Positions 44,702 through 54,144 of a DNA stretch of 64,000 bases are shown in pieces (the first letter of the stretch is position 1; each line of letters opens with the position of its first letter). The notes beneath the pieces are model-generated. The model ran no database searches, was not told where the DNA came from, and saw only the letters and a list, made by a program, of their open reading frames with translations. Source of the DNA: Chromatiales bacterium (GTDB lineage: Bacteria; Pseudomonadota; Gammaproteobacteria; Steroidobacterales; GCA-2729495); contig JAEUQA010000051.1 of NCBI GenBank assembly GCA_016789845.1, positions 41,632 through 105,631 of the forward strand. Reading direction: 5' to 3'. A program made the translations under genes and the position numbers.

Positions 44702-45979
44702 CTAACGCACTCCGTCGCCCGCGGCATCCCGGTCGGGATCCCTGCCGGCTACCGTGAGTACACGGTGAGCGCCGGCAGGGACACCCGTCCGTGCTGCCGC
44801 TGCCTCAGCGTTTGGCCCGGCTGCCGTCATGGCCAGGCCCCGCTCGTAGGCCTTCGACGCGGACTGGGCCTCGCCCACCCGGGCCATGAGCTGCCCCAGC
44901 GCCCGGTAGGTTTCCGGCGCCGGGCGGATCGCCAGGCTGGCTTCCAGGTAGCTCCTTGCCTTGCCCCACAGCTGGTGGCGCACGCAGGCGCGGCCGGCGG
45001 CCAGCAGCAGCGCGGCGTCTTCCGGCCGTTCCTTGAGCCAGGCCTCGATGCGCTTCAGGTGAGTGGCGGGATCCGCCACCGGCAGCTCGCCATAGAGGTC
45101 GATCAGCGCCTCGCTCCAGTCTTCCCTGAGCGTCCGGCGGATCTCGGCTTCGGCATCTTCCGTGGCGCCACAGGCGACCAGCGCCTGGGCGCGAGTCAGG
45201 GTGAGGCGCGGCTCCCGGCGCAGGTGCCGCGGGATGTCCTCCCAGACCTTGTCGAGGGCCACCCGGTCGAGGCGCACGCTGGTCATGATGTTGCTGTAGG
45301 TTTCGACGCTCCAGTCGTCCAGCATCTCGACGGGCATGTTGCCGCGCCGGCGGAGCAGCGGCAGCAGCTCGGCCAGGGGCTGCCATTCCTTGCGGCGGTA
45401 GTGCAGTTCGCCGAGCAGCTTCAGGGCCTGGGCGTGGGTGGGGTGCCGCTCCCGGACCCGGTTCAGGCTGGCCAGTGCTTCCCCGTACTGGCCGTCCTCC
45501 AGCTGCAGCTCCGCCTGGGTCAGCAGCACGGCGTCCCGGGCTGCCGGTTCCTGCTCGCAGGCCATGCGCAGCCAGCTGTCCCGGCGGCTGCGGTCGCCCT
45601 GCATCTGGGCGGCGCGGGCAGCAGCCAGGTAGTTGAGCAACGGAGTTTCCGACTGGCGTGCTCCCCGGGTCAGGAGTCGCTCGCCCCGTGCCAGGCGTCC
45701 TTCGGCGAGGGCGATGTAGCCCTTGGTGGCCTGGCGACCCGCGTAGTTGATGCGCGCCCGGGCCCAGGCCTCGCCGAGCTTGCGCGGTGCCCGCCATACC
45801 TGCACCAGCACGCGCACGGCCAGGTAGCCCAGCACCAGCGCCAGTGCCAGGATCGGCACCGACATCTCGATGACGTAGCCCCGGAAGTTGACCAGCACGT
45901 AGCCGTTGTCGGCGAGCACGAGGTGGGCCGTGAGGGCCCCCACGATCAGCGCGAGGATGACGACGAGGCCGACCTTCAT
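44702..45979 (-). CDS. hemY: HemY-family TPR membrane protein, 425 aa
   Basis: Gammaproteobacterial HemY (not the eukaryote/Bacillus oxidase). Two N-terminal membrane helices (VGLVVILALIVGALTAHLVL and LALALVLGYLAVRVLVQV) precede a long TPR region in the periplasm. Its role in haem synthesis is historical and unclear. It overlaps hemX by four bases. The C-terminus is Ala/Pro-rich. Confidence 0.9.
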   Translation of the reverse strand: MKVGLVVILALIVGALTAHLVLADNGYVLVNFRGYVIEMSVPILALALVLGYLAVRVLVQVWRAPRKLGEAWARARINYAGRQATKGYIALAEGRLARGERLLTRGARQSETPLLNYLAAARAAQMQGDRSRRDSWLRMACEQEPAARDAVLLTQAELQLEDGQYGEALASLNRVRERHPTHAQALKLLGELHYRRKEWQPLAELLPLLRRRGNMPVEMLDDWSVETYSNIMTSVRLDRVALDKVWEDIPRHLRREPRLTLTRAQALVACGATEDAEAEIRRTLREDWSEALIDLYGELPVADPATHLKRIEAWLKERPEDAALLLAAGRACVRHQLWGKARSYLEASLAIRPAPETYRALGQLMARVGEAQSASKAYERGLAMTAAGPNAEAAAARTGVPAGAHRVLTVAGRDPDRDAAGDGVR

Positions 45980-47025
45980 CGTGTGCCCTGTTGGGCCACC
46001 GCCGCGGGCCGACCGGCCGCGCTGATCCGGAGCAGGGCATCCAGCGAGCCGGAGATATCCGGCAGCTCGTCGGGCAGGCGGGCCGCTGCGAGCTCGGTCA
46101 GCGCCTCGGAGGCGGCCTGCACGTCCGGCGATGCCAGGTCGAAGTGCTCGCGCAGCCGTTCGCCCGCCGCTTCCACGGAGCGGCGGTACATCCCCGCGTC
46201 GCCCCGCATGATGGCGAGGCGGGCCAGCTGCAGCTCCAGATCGAGGCTGCGGATCAGCACCGTCTGTTCCGCCTCCGTCAGCAGTGGCGACACCGGATCA
46301 TCCACGCGCCGCACGCTGATGAGGCTCGCCAGGGCGGCCCGGATGGCCGCCACCGCGCGATCGACACCGGTAAGCGGCGCCGCGGGCCGTTCCGGCGCCG
46401 CCCGGAACTCCCTGGGCGCGGAACTCTTGAGGCGCAGCGTACTAAGGTTGTCCGCGAGGCTGCCGAGCGTGAGCACGATGCCCTCGGTGTCCGGCCGCGG
46501 CACGGCCTTGAGGCCGTTGATCTCGTCGGAGAGCAGCTTGCGGACCGGCGTCAGCCGCGGGTCGTTCAGTTCCCGCAGCGAGTCGTCGGCGAGGCCCAGG
46601 GCCGTTTGCGCGACCTCGATGTCGCCGGCCAGGCCCAGCTGGGCGTTGGCGATGCGCATGTAGTGCTCCGCTTCCGACAGCAGCCAGGCCGCCCGGACCT
46701 TGTCACCGACGCCGACGAAGCGCTGCACCGCCTGCTCCAGCTGTTCGACGCGGCCCGGCAGTTCGCCAAGGGCCTCCGTTTCCCGCGTGACGCGCTCCCG
46801 GAGCCGGTCCATGTCGTCGTCCAGCAGGCGCCGGCCCGTGGAGACTTCGTCGAGGCGCGCCTTGAGTGCGGCCAGCTCGGAATTCCTGACTCCGGCATCC
46901 TCCCGCAGCTCGACGACCCGCTGCCCGATGCCCGAGCGCTGTTCCACCCACACGTAGCCGGCGACGGCGACGGACACGCCCAGGGCGACGAGGGCGGCGG
47001 TGGTGGGGAGGCTGGTGCTGGCCAT
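45976..47025 (-). CDS. hemX: HemX-family membrane protein, 349 aa
   Basis: Single N-terminal helix (TAALVALGVSVAVAGYVWV), a coiled coil (ELAALKARLDEV..RRLLDDDMDRLRERV), then a periplasmic helical domain, the DUF513/HemX plan. Annotated in databases as uroporphyrinogen-III methyltransferase because of old fusions, but no methyltransferase domain is present. Usually follows hemC and hemD; here those genes are absent and a REPIN and algR lie upstream. Confidence 0.9.
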   Translation of the reverse strand: MASTSLPTTAALVALGVSVAVAGYVWVEQRSGIGQRVVELREDAGVRNSELAALKARLDEVSTGRRLLDDDMDRLRERVTRETEALGELPGRVEQLEQAVQRFVGVGDKVRAAWLLSEAEHYMRIANAQLGLAGDIEVAQTALGLADDSLRELNDPRLTPVRKLLSDEINGLKAVPRPDTEGIVLTLGSLADNLSTLRLKSSAPREFRAAPERPAAPLTGVDRAVAAIRAALASLISVRRVDDPVSPLLTEAEQTVLIRSLDLELQLARLAIMRGDAGMYRRSVEAAGERLREHFDLASPDVQAASEALTELAAARLPDELPDISGSLDALLRISAAGRPAAVAQQGTR

Positions 47026-47053
47026 GGGGGCATTTTGCCAGTGATTGGCACCC

Positions 47054-47143
47054 GTAGGAGCGCCTTGAGGCGCGACCCCCTCCCGCTCGAGACTCGCGGA
47101 CTCGATTCTCGCGGGTGGGGGTCGCGCCTCAAGGCGCTCCTAC
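47054..47143. repeat. REPIN with conserved inner hairpin
   Basis: Forward REP at 47054-47077 and reverse REP at 47120-47143 enclose a 42-base core. The 36 bases at 47080-47115 recur without change at 63962-63997. The core itself can form a stem (CCCGC..GCGGG). It occupies the gap between algR and hemX where hemC/hemD are expected. Confidence 0.9.
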
Positions 47144-47148
47144 CGGCG

Positions 47149-47889
47149 TCAGGCCCCGGCCCGAAGGCGCCGCTTCACGTCCCCCACGTGCCGCCGGCTG
47201 ACGGGCAGCACCCGGGCGTCGCCCTTGAGTCGCACCTGCCAGGCGCCGCTCTCGTCGCGTTCCAGCGAGTCGAGCCAGGCGACGGCGACCAGGGCGTTCC
47301 GGTGGATCCGGAGGAAGCGGTCGCCGAATTCGTCCTCCAGGTCCTTCAGGGGCTCGTCGAGCAGGGCCTCGCCCCCGGTGTAGCAGGCCGTGACGTACTT
47401 CTGGTCGGCCTGGAAGCAGAGGACGTCGTCCACGGGGATCATCTGCAGGCCCCGGGCGCGCTGCACGCAGATGTGGGCCCGCGGCGCGCTGCCGGGGATC
47501 CGGAGCAGCTGGGCCCGGCCGACGCGCGTGGCGTGATCCAGCGTCTGTTGCAGGCGTTCCCGGCGGACCGGCTTCAAGAGGTAGCCCACCGCCTGGGCCT
47601 CGAAGGCCTGGATGGCGTACTCGTCGTAGGCGGTCGTGAAGACGACCGCCGGCCGGCGCTCCCAGCCCGCGAGCTGGCTCGCGACCTGCAGGCCGTCCAC
47701 CCCGGGCATGCGGATGTCGAGGAGGACGACATCGGGCTGCAGGGTGTTGCAGAGGTTCAGTGCCTCTTCCCCGTGGCCGGCCTCGCCGACCACGCGAAAG
47801 CCCTCCAGGTCCGTCACCAGCTGCTTCAGCCGGCTGCGGGCAGGAGGCTCATCGTCCACGATGAGTACGCTGGCGGGTTCCGGGCTCAT
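47149..47889 (-). CDS. algR: LytTR-family response regulator, AlgR-like, 246 aa
   Basis: Receiver domain with acid pocket VDDE and phosphoacceptor Asp58 in VVLLDIRMPG, Lys in LKPV, then a LytTR DNA-binding domain (about 140-245). In Pseudomonas AlgR controls alginate, twitching and virulence genes; here targets are unknown. The start is ten bases after the stop of the sensor kinase gene. Confidence 0.9.
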   Translation of the reverse strand: MSPEPASVLIVDDEPPARSRLKQLVTDLEGFRVVGEAGHGEEALNLCNTLQPDVVLLDIRMPGVDGLQVASQLAGWERRPAVVFTTAYDEYAIQAFEAQAVGYLLKPVRRERLQQTLDHATRVGRAQLLRIPGSAPRAHICVQRARGLQMIPVDDVLCFQADQKYVTACYTGGEALLDEPLKDLEDEFGDRFLRIHRNALVAVAWLDSLERDESGAWQVRLKGDARVLPVSRRHVGDVKRRLRAGA

Positions 47890-47899
47890 TGCGCCTCAC

Positions 47900-49033
47900 T
47901 CATGCGTAGGTTCGCACGCCATCCGCCGGAAAGGCCACGGTGACGGTGTAGCGGTCGGGCGCCGCGTCCACGGCCAGCGAGCCGTCCGCACCGAACGCCA
48001 GTTCGAGCCGCTCGCGGATATTCTGCAGCGCCAGCCCGTGGCCGGGCCGGGAGGCCATTCCCGCCGGGGGCAGCGGGTTGGTCACCGAAATGCGGATCAG
48101 CTTGCCGGCCATTTCGCCCCGGACCGAGATGACGCCCGGCTGCGGCGAGGGCTCGATGCCGTGGTAGATCGCGTTTTCCAGCAGGGGCTGGATCGTCAGT
48201 CCCGGGATCGCCGCCCGCGGGGCCAGGGTCCCGAGCTGCCAGTCGACCCTGAGCCGCTCGCCCAGGCGGTGCTGTTCCATGCGCTCGTACACCCGGGCGA
48301 TCTCCAGTTCCTCCTCGAGCGGGATGAGCTGGCGTCCGTCCCGCAGCGAGGCGCGAAACAGGTCGGCCAGGTCCTCCACGGCCTGCTCTGCGGCGACGGG
48401 GTTGGTGCGGGTGAGGGACGCGATGGTGTTCATGCTGTTGAACAGGAAGTGGGGGCGGATGCGGGCCTGCAGGGCATTCAGCCGGGCTTCGGCCTCGCGC
48501 CGCACGTTCCGTTGCCACTGCTGGGACACGTAGAAGTAGCGCAGCAGGGGCGCCATGACCAGGGTGGCGATGGCGAGGTTGCGGGTAAGGAATGACCAGT
48601 GCCCGGTGGGGAACCAGCCGCCGCCCGTGTCCGGCCCGGCCCCGAGGAAGCGGCCCAGCCAGAAGGCTGCTTCGGAGACCGCCAGCACGCAGCCCATGAC
48701 GAGCAAATAGGCCACCACGCTGCCTTCCGGCACGGCGAAGCGCGTGAGCCAGCTCCGCAGGCGGCAGAGCACGGCGGCGCTGATGAGCCCGGTCCACAGC
48801 AGCAGCAGGGCGGTCTGGGCCAGGTGGGAATAGAACGCGAACCAGCCGGGCTGGCCGGCGAGCGTCAGGAGAAGGGCAAGGAGCTGGGAGGCGAGGACGA
48901 CCCCGAAGACAGCCAGCGGCGTGCAGAGGTCCGGGAGTGCGAATTGGCTGGTGTTGCCGCCAGGGTTGCCGTCGGCGCCGTTCCTAGTTGCACCACTGCT
49001 CGACAGCCCGGTTGGCATCGGCACGCTCGACAT
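47900..49033 (-). CDS. algZ: LytS/AlgZ-type sensor histidine kinase, 377 aa
   Basis: Four N-terminal membrane helices, then a His_kinase domain with RPHFLFNSMNTIASL holding the phosphorylated His, and a degenerate HATPase domain with the GHGLALQNIRERL box. Partner of the adjacent response regulator. The annotated start at 49033 overlaps the DUF4124 gene by 50 bases; later Met or Val starts within the first 35 residues are possible because the N-terminal segment before the first helix is low in conservation-like features. Confidence 0.88.
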   Translation of the reverse strand: MSSVPMPTGLSSSGATRNGADGNPGGNTSQFALPDLCTPLAVFGVVLASQLLALLLTLAGQPGWFAFYSHLAQTALLLLWTGLISAAVLCRLRSWLTRFAVPEGSVVAYLLVMGCVLAVSEAAFWLGRFLGAGPDTGGGWFPTGHWSFLTRNLAIATLVMAPLLRYFYVSQQWQRNVRREAEARLNALQARIRPHFLFNSMNTIASLTRTNPVAAEQAVEDLADLFRASLRDGRQLIPLEEELEIARVYERMEQHRLGERLRVDWQLGTLAPRAAIPGLTIQPLLENAIYHGIEPSPQPGVISVRGEMAGKLIRISVTNPLPPAGMASRPGHGLALQNIRERLELAFGADGSLAVDAAPDRYTVTVAFPADGVRTYA

Positions 49034-49475
49034 CGAGTTCCTCGTTGTTCAGGTAGACGCGCTCGCCATTGGGGCCGGGCTTATAGAGCCGGAGTGCATT
49101 GGTGTACTTTGCCACACGATCCCTGGCTGCCTTGCAGTTCGTATCCCTCTCGGCCAGCACCTTCTGGCGGTCGGCCTCGGCGGCAGCGTTCGCGTCGGCC
49201 TCCTGCCCTTCGCGCAGTTCACCTGCGGCGTCGAGCTCGGATTTCGCCTTCAGCCGGGCCTGCAGGGCCCCGCGGTCAGACTTGCGGTAGCGGATGGGCA
49301 GTTCCTCGGCGGAACTGTCGGCCGCCGGCTGGTCGCTGAAGTGGACGATGCCCTGGGCATCGACCCAGCGGTACACCGAGGCTTCCTGGGCCAGGGCTGA
49401 GTGCATCAGCACCGCGGCGCCGAAGGCGCCCGAGAGGAGCAGGACCAGCAAACCGGAAGCAGGCAGGCGCTTCAT
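48984..49475 (-). CDS. Exported DUF4124-domain protein, 163 aa
   Basis: A signal peptide (LPASGLLVLLLSGAFGAAVL..SALAQ) is followed by the DUF4124 segment VYRWVDAQGIVHFSDQP, common in gammaproteobacterial envelope proteins, then a charged coiled region (LQARLKAKSELDAAGELREG). Function unknown. Start placed at ATG 49475 to give a proper signal peptide. It precedes algZ and is probably co-transcribed. Confidence 0.85.
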   Translation of the reverse strand: MKRLPASGLLVLLLSGAFGAAVLMHSALAQEASVYRWVDAQGIVHFSDQPAADSSAEELPIRYRKSDRGALQARLKAKSELDAAGELREGQEADANAAAEADRQKVLAERDTNCKAARDRVAKYTNALRLYKPGPNGERVYLNNEELDVERADANRAVEQWCN

Positions 49476-49628
49476 GACGGCAACCTCGATGGACACCCGG
49501 ACGTTCGGACCCAAGGCGCCGAACAGCCGCAAGTATGCCACCCGGGACGGGGCGGAAATCAGACGGGGTTCACGGTCGGCCCCTGCTGCAGGGCCCCTGG
49601 AATGGCCGCGGTGGCCCGCGGCGAGGGT

Positions 49629-49684
49629 GGGTGACTCCGGCGGGACCGGGCATTCCGCCCGGTGCGCTCCCGCCGGAGCCACCC
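49629..49684. terminator. Compound hairpin just downstream of amt
   Basis: Outer arms of 17 bases (49629-49645 and 49668-49684) pair with a single mismatch and enclose an inner CCGGGC-ATTCC-GCCCGG hairpin (49646-49662). It begins 10 bases after the amt stop codon. No T run follows on the minus strand, so it may block exonucleases or act with Rho rather than as a classical intrinsic terminator. Confidence 0.6.
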
Positions 49685-49693
49685 GGGGGTAAC

Positions 49694-51019
49694 TCAGGTA
49701 TAGGCACTCTCGCCGTGGGACACGGTATCCAGGCCTTCCCGCTCCTGGTCTTCCGCGACGCGCAGGCCAACGGTCAGGTCCGCGACCTTGTAGGCAATGA
49801 ACGCGACCACGGCGGACCAGCCCAGCGTGATGGCCACGCCGAGAGCCTGGACGCCGACCTGGTCGAGCATGGACGTGCCCTCCGCCAGGCCGACGCCACC
49901 GAGACCTTCGGCGACGAACACCCCGGTCAGGATGGCGCCCACGATGCCCCCGACGCAGTGGACGCCGAACACGTCCAGCGAGTCGTCATAGCCGAAGATC
50001 CGCTTGAGCTTGGTGACCGCCCAGAAGCAGATGACGGCGGCGATGATCCCGAGGACGATCGCGCCCATCGGTCCCACCGCACCGCAGGCCGGCGTGATCG
50101 CCACCAGCCCCGCGATGGCGCCCGAGGCGCCGCCCAGCATGGTCGGCGAGCCGCGGGTGCCCCACTCGATGAAGGTCCAGGCCACCACCGCCGCCGCCGT
50201 GGCGATGAAGGTGTTCAGGAACACGAGTCCGGCAAAGGCATTGGCCTCCAGGTTGGAGCCCACGTTGAAGCCGAACCAGCCAACCCAGAGCATCGAGGCG
50301 CCCACCATCACCAGGGGCAGGTTGTGGGGGGGCATGGCCGTCGTGCCATAGCCGAGGCGCCGCCCGGTCATGATCGCGCCCACCAGCCCGGCGATGCCGG
50401 CGTTGATGTGCACCACCGTGCCACCGGCGAAGTCCAGGGCGCCGAGCTTGAACATGTACCCCTCGCCGAACCAGACCATGCGGGCGATGGGCAGGTAGGC
50501 GAACGTGAACCAGATCACCATGGCGATGAGCACGGCGGAGAACTTGATCCGCTCCGCAAAGGCGCCGACGACGAGGCAGGCGGTGAGGGCGGCAAACGTG
50601 CACTGGAAGGCGATGAACACGAACTCCGGGATCACCACGCCGTCCGTGAACGTGGCCGCCATCGAGTCCGCATTGATGCCGGCCAGGAAGAGCCGCTCGA
50701 AGCCGCCGATCCAGGTGCCGGTGCCCGTGAAGGCGAGGCTGTACCCGTAGATCACCCACAGCACCGTCAGCAGGGAAAAGACCACGAATACCTGCATCAG
50801 CACCGACAGCACGTTCTTCGACCGGACCATGCCGCCGTAGAAGAGGGCGAGTCCCGGCAGGCCCATCATGATGACCAGGAGCGTCGAGGTCATCATCCAG
50901 GCCGTGTCACCCTTGTCGGGCACGGGCGTGTCGTCCGCAAGGGCCAGGCCGGGGATCAGCAGCACGGGCGCGATCCTGGCGAATAAGCTGAAAATGTTCT
51001 TGAACCGAGTCACTTGCAT
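49694..51019 (-). CDS. amt: Ammonium transporter, 441 aa
   Basis: Amt/Mep/Rh channel with a signal-peptide-like first segment and eleven membrane helices. Family blocks include DTAWMMTSTLLVIMMGLPGL, the conduction-pore Asp in FAGGTVVHINAG with a twin-His partner, and FGVHCVGGIVGAILTG with the second pore His. Partner of GlnK, whose gene starts upstream with 27 bases between. Expected to import ammonium under nitrogen limitation and to be blocked by unmodified GlnK. Confidence 0.97.
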   Translation of the reverse strand: MQVTRFKNIFSLFARIAPVLLIPGLALADDTPVPDKGDTAWMMTSTLLVIMMGLPGLALFYGGMVRSKNVLSVLMQVFVVFSLLTVLWVIYGYSLAFTGTGTWIGGFERLFLAGINADSMAATFTDGVVIPEFVFIAFQCTFAALTACLVVGAFAERIKFSAVLIAMVIWFTFAYLPIARMVWFGEGYMFKLGALDFAGGTVVHINAGIAGLVGAIMTGRRLGYGTTAMPPHNLPLVMVGASMLWVGWFGFNVGSNLEANAFAGLVFLNTFIATAAAVVAWTFIEWGTRGSPTMLGGASGAIAGLVAITPACGAVGPMGAIVLGIIAAVICFWAVTKLKRIFGYDDSLDVFGVHCVGGIVGAILTGVFVAEGLGGVGLAEGTSMLDQVGVQALGVAITLGWSAVVAFIAYKVADLTVGLRVAEDQEREGLDTVSHGESAYT

Positions 51020-51046
51020 TTCTCCTGGTCGATTCTCTTGGTGGAC

Positions 51047-52081
<1,035 letters not shown>

Positions 52082-52146
52082 CTAATGCTTTCTTGTGTGG
52101 TTGGTGTGGGGCTGGCACGATCATCGCGCTGCCGACAGACGCACTA

Positions 52147-52162
52147 AGCACGATCCGTGCCA
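52147..52162 (-). promoter_or_regulatory. Sigma-54 promoter (-24/-12) for porin-glnK-amt
   Basis: On the minus strand TGGCACGGATCGTGCT matches TGGCACG-N4-TTGCW with one mismatch and the required GG-N10-GC spacing. It lies 76 bases upstream of the porin start, giving a leader of about 60 bases. Nitrogen control through NtrC would be expected; a partial dyad TGCACCATTGCA lies upstream at about 52227-52238. Confidence 0.75.
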
Positions 52163-52301
52163 GCTCGTTCCCGGGTCACCCGGCCACGCCGCAGCAGGGC
52201 CGGGCGGCATCGCGACGCTGCCGCCTGCACCATTGCAGGGCGGCCGCAGGGGCCCTCTGGATCGTTACAGGGCGCAGGCTGGGGACAGGAGAGGAAGCAC
52301 C

Positions 52302-52577
52302 GTGGAAGACAAGCCCGAGGCAAGACTGGACGCGAAATTCGTCGAAGACCTGGCCCGCAAGCTGGCCGCCAACGTGCCGGGCAGCGTCCGGGCGCTGCAG
52401 GCCGACCTGGAGCGGAACTTCGAGGCCCTGCTCGGCAGCACCTTCGAGAAGCTGCAGCTCGTGAGCCGGGAGGAGTTCGACGTGCAGCGCCGGGTGCTGG
52501 AACGCACCCGGGAGAAGCTCGCCCGGGTCGAGGCCGAGCTCGAGGCCCTGGAGAAGCGGGTGGAAAGCCAGGCCTGA
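52302..52577 (+). CDS. ubiK: Ubiquinone biosynthesis accessory factor UbiK (BMFP family), 91 aa
   Basis: Small helical protein that assists the Ubi complex and binds UbiJ. Family features are the amphipathic N-terminus (KFVEDLARKLAANVPGS), LERNFEALLGSTFEKL and a C-terminal coiled coil (REKLARVEAELEALEKRV). GTG start at 52302 has AGGAGAGG upstream. The gene is followed after ten bases by comM, a common pairing. Confidence 0.92.
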   Translation: MEDKPEARLDAKFVEDLARKLAANVPGSVRALQADLERNFEALLGSTFEKLQLVSREEFDVQRRVLERTREKLARVEAELEALEKRVESQA

Positions 52578-52587
52578 GGCGCGCGTC

Positions 52588-54144
52588 GTGCGCCTCGCCA
52601 CCACCCTGAGCCGGGCGCTGCTCGGACTGAAAGCGCCCGAGGTTGCGGTCGAGGCCCACGTGGCCGGTGGCCTGCCCCAGTTCACCATCATCGGCCTCAT
52701 CGAGACGGCCGTCCGGGAAAGCCGGGACCGGGTCCGGGCGGCGATCCAGTCCTCGGGCCTCGAATTCCCCGATGGGCGCATCACCGTCAACCTGGCGCCG
52801 GCGGACCTGCCCAAGTCCGGCAGCGGCTTCGACCTGGCCATCGCGGTGGCCATCCTCGTCGCGTCGGGGCAGGTCCGGGCGGCGCGGGCGAGTGGCGTCG
52901 AGTTCCTGGGCGAGCTGGCCTTTTCCGGAGCACTGCGCCGGGTGCCGGGCCTGATTCCGGCCCTGCTGCGCGCGCGGCAGGCCGGCCGGCTGGCCATCGT
53001 GCCGGCCGCGGGTGTGGTCGAGGCCAGCCTGCTCGGCGGCGACCGGATCCGGCTCGCGGGTGAGCTTCGCGACGTGGTCAATTACCTGAACGACGCCGCC
53101 GAGCTGCCGGTGCCGCCAGTCCTCGCCACGCCCCCGCCGGTACCCGACTCCGGCCCCGACGACCTCGTGGACGTGCGCGGCCACGCCGGCGCCCGCCGTG
53201 CCCTTGAGGTGGCCGCCGCGGGCGGCCACCACCTGCTGCTCGTCGGCCCGCCCGGCACGGGCAAGACCATGCTGGCCCGCCGGCTCCCCGGCCTCCTGCC
53301 CGACCTCTCCGAGAGCGAAGCGCTCGAGTCGGCCGCCATCCAGTCGCTCGCCGGCGGCGTGCTGGAATTCCGGCGCCGGCCCTTTCGTGCGCCCCACCAC
53401 ACGGCGTCCGCGGCCGCGCTGGTCGGTGGGGGCGGCAACCCGCGGCCGGGAGAAATCTCCCTGGCGCACCGGGGCGTGCTGTTCCTGGACGAGCTCCCGG
53501 AATTCTCCCGGTCCGTCCTGGAGGCAATGCGGGAACCGCTGGGCACCGGGCAGATCACCATCGCCCGCTCGCTTCGCACCGTCGAGTACCCGGCTGAGTT
53601 CCAGCTGGTGGCGGCGATGAACCCCTGTCCCTGCGGCTACGCCGGCGACCGGGAGCAGGAATGCCGCTGCACGCCGGACCAGATCCGCCGTTACCAGTTG
53701 AAGGTGTCAGGCCCGCTGCTGGACCGGGTGGACCTCGTGGTGAGCGTCACCCGCGGTGGCATGCGCCCGGGCGCCACGCCGCCGGAGCCGTCGGCCCCAG
53801 TGCGGGCGCGGGTGGCCGGCGCCGTGGAGCGTCAGGTCCGGCGCAGTGGCTGCCTGAACGGCCGGCTGCCGGCCCAGGGCCTCCGGACCCACTGCACTTT
53901 CGACACCGGCGGCGAGGCGCTGCTGGAAGCCGCCAGCGGGCGGTTCGCGCTGTCGGCCCGCGCCCAGGACGGGATTCGCCGGGTCGCCCGCACGCTGGCC
54001 GACCTGGCCGGCAGCGACGCCATCCGCACGGGGCATGTGGCGGAGGCGATCAGCCTGCGGGCCGAGCGGCAACTGGGTAGTGGCGGGCGTTCCCGCCGCG
54101 GGTCAGGCGAGGCGGCGCAGGCCGGCGATCGAGCCCAGGGCTGA
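52588..54144 (+). CDS. comM: YifB/ComM family Mg-chelatase-like AAA+ ATPase, 518 aa
   Basis: Branch-migration helicase acting in natural transformation. N-terminal S5-fold/Lon-like part (GLPQFTIIGLIETAVRESRDR), then AAA+ domain with Walker A GPPGTGKTMLA and Walker B GVLFLDELPEF, a zinc-binding CPCGYAGDREQECRC loop, and a C-terminal lid. GTG start at 52588. The C-terminal 15 residues overlap the convergent VPLPA-CTERM gene by 42 bases. Confidence 0.94.
   Translation: MRLATTLSRALLGLKAPEVAVEAHVAGGLPQFTIIGLIETAVRESRDRVRAAIQSSGLEFPDGRITVNLAPADLPKSGSGFDLAIAVAILVASGQVRAARASGVEFLGELAFSGALRRVPGLIPALLRARQAGRLAIVPAAGVVEASLLGGDRIRLAGELRDVVNYLNDAAELPVPPVLATPPPVPDSGPDDLVDVRGHAGARRALEVAAAGGHHLLLVGPPGTGKTMLARRLPGLLPDLSESEALESAAIQSLAGGVLEFRRRPFRAPHHTASAAALVGGGGNPRPGEISLAHRGVLFLDELPEFSRSVLEAMREPLGTGQITIARSLRTVEYPAEFQLVAAMNPCPCGYAGDREQECRCTPDQIRRYQLKVSGPLLDRVDLVVSVTRGGMRPGATPPEPSAPVRARVAGAVERQVRRSGCLNGRLPAQGLRTHCTFDTGGEALLEAASGRFALSARAQDGIRRVARTLADLAGSDAIRTGHVAEAISLRAERQLGSGGRSRRGSGEAAQAGDRAQG

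Noticed and set aside
47149..49033. AlgZ/AlgR as evidence of alginate production
   Set aside because: The pair is widespread in gammaproteobacteria without alginate genes; no alginate biosynthesis gene is in the window.
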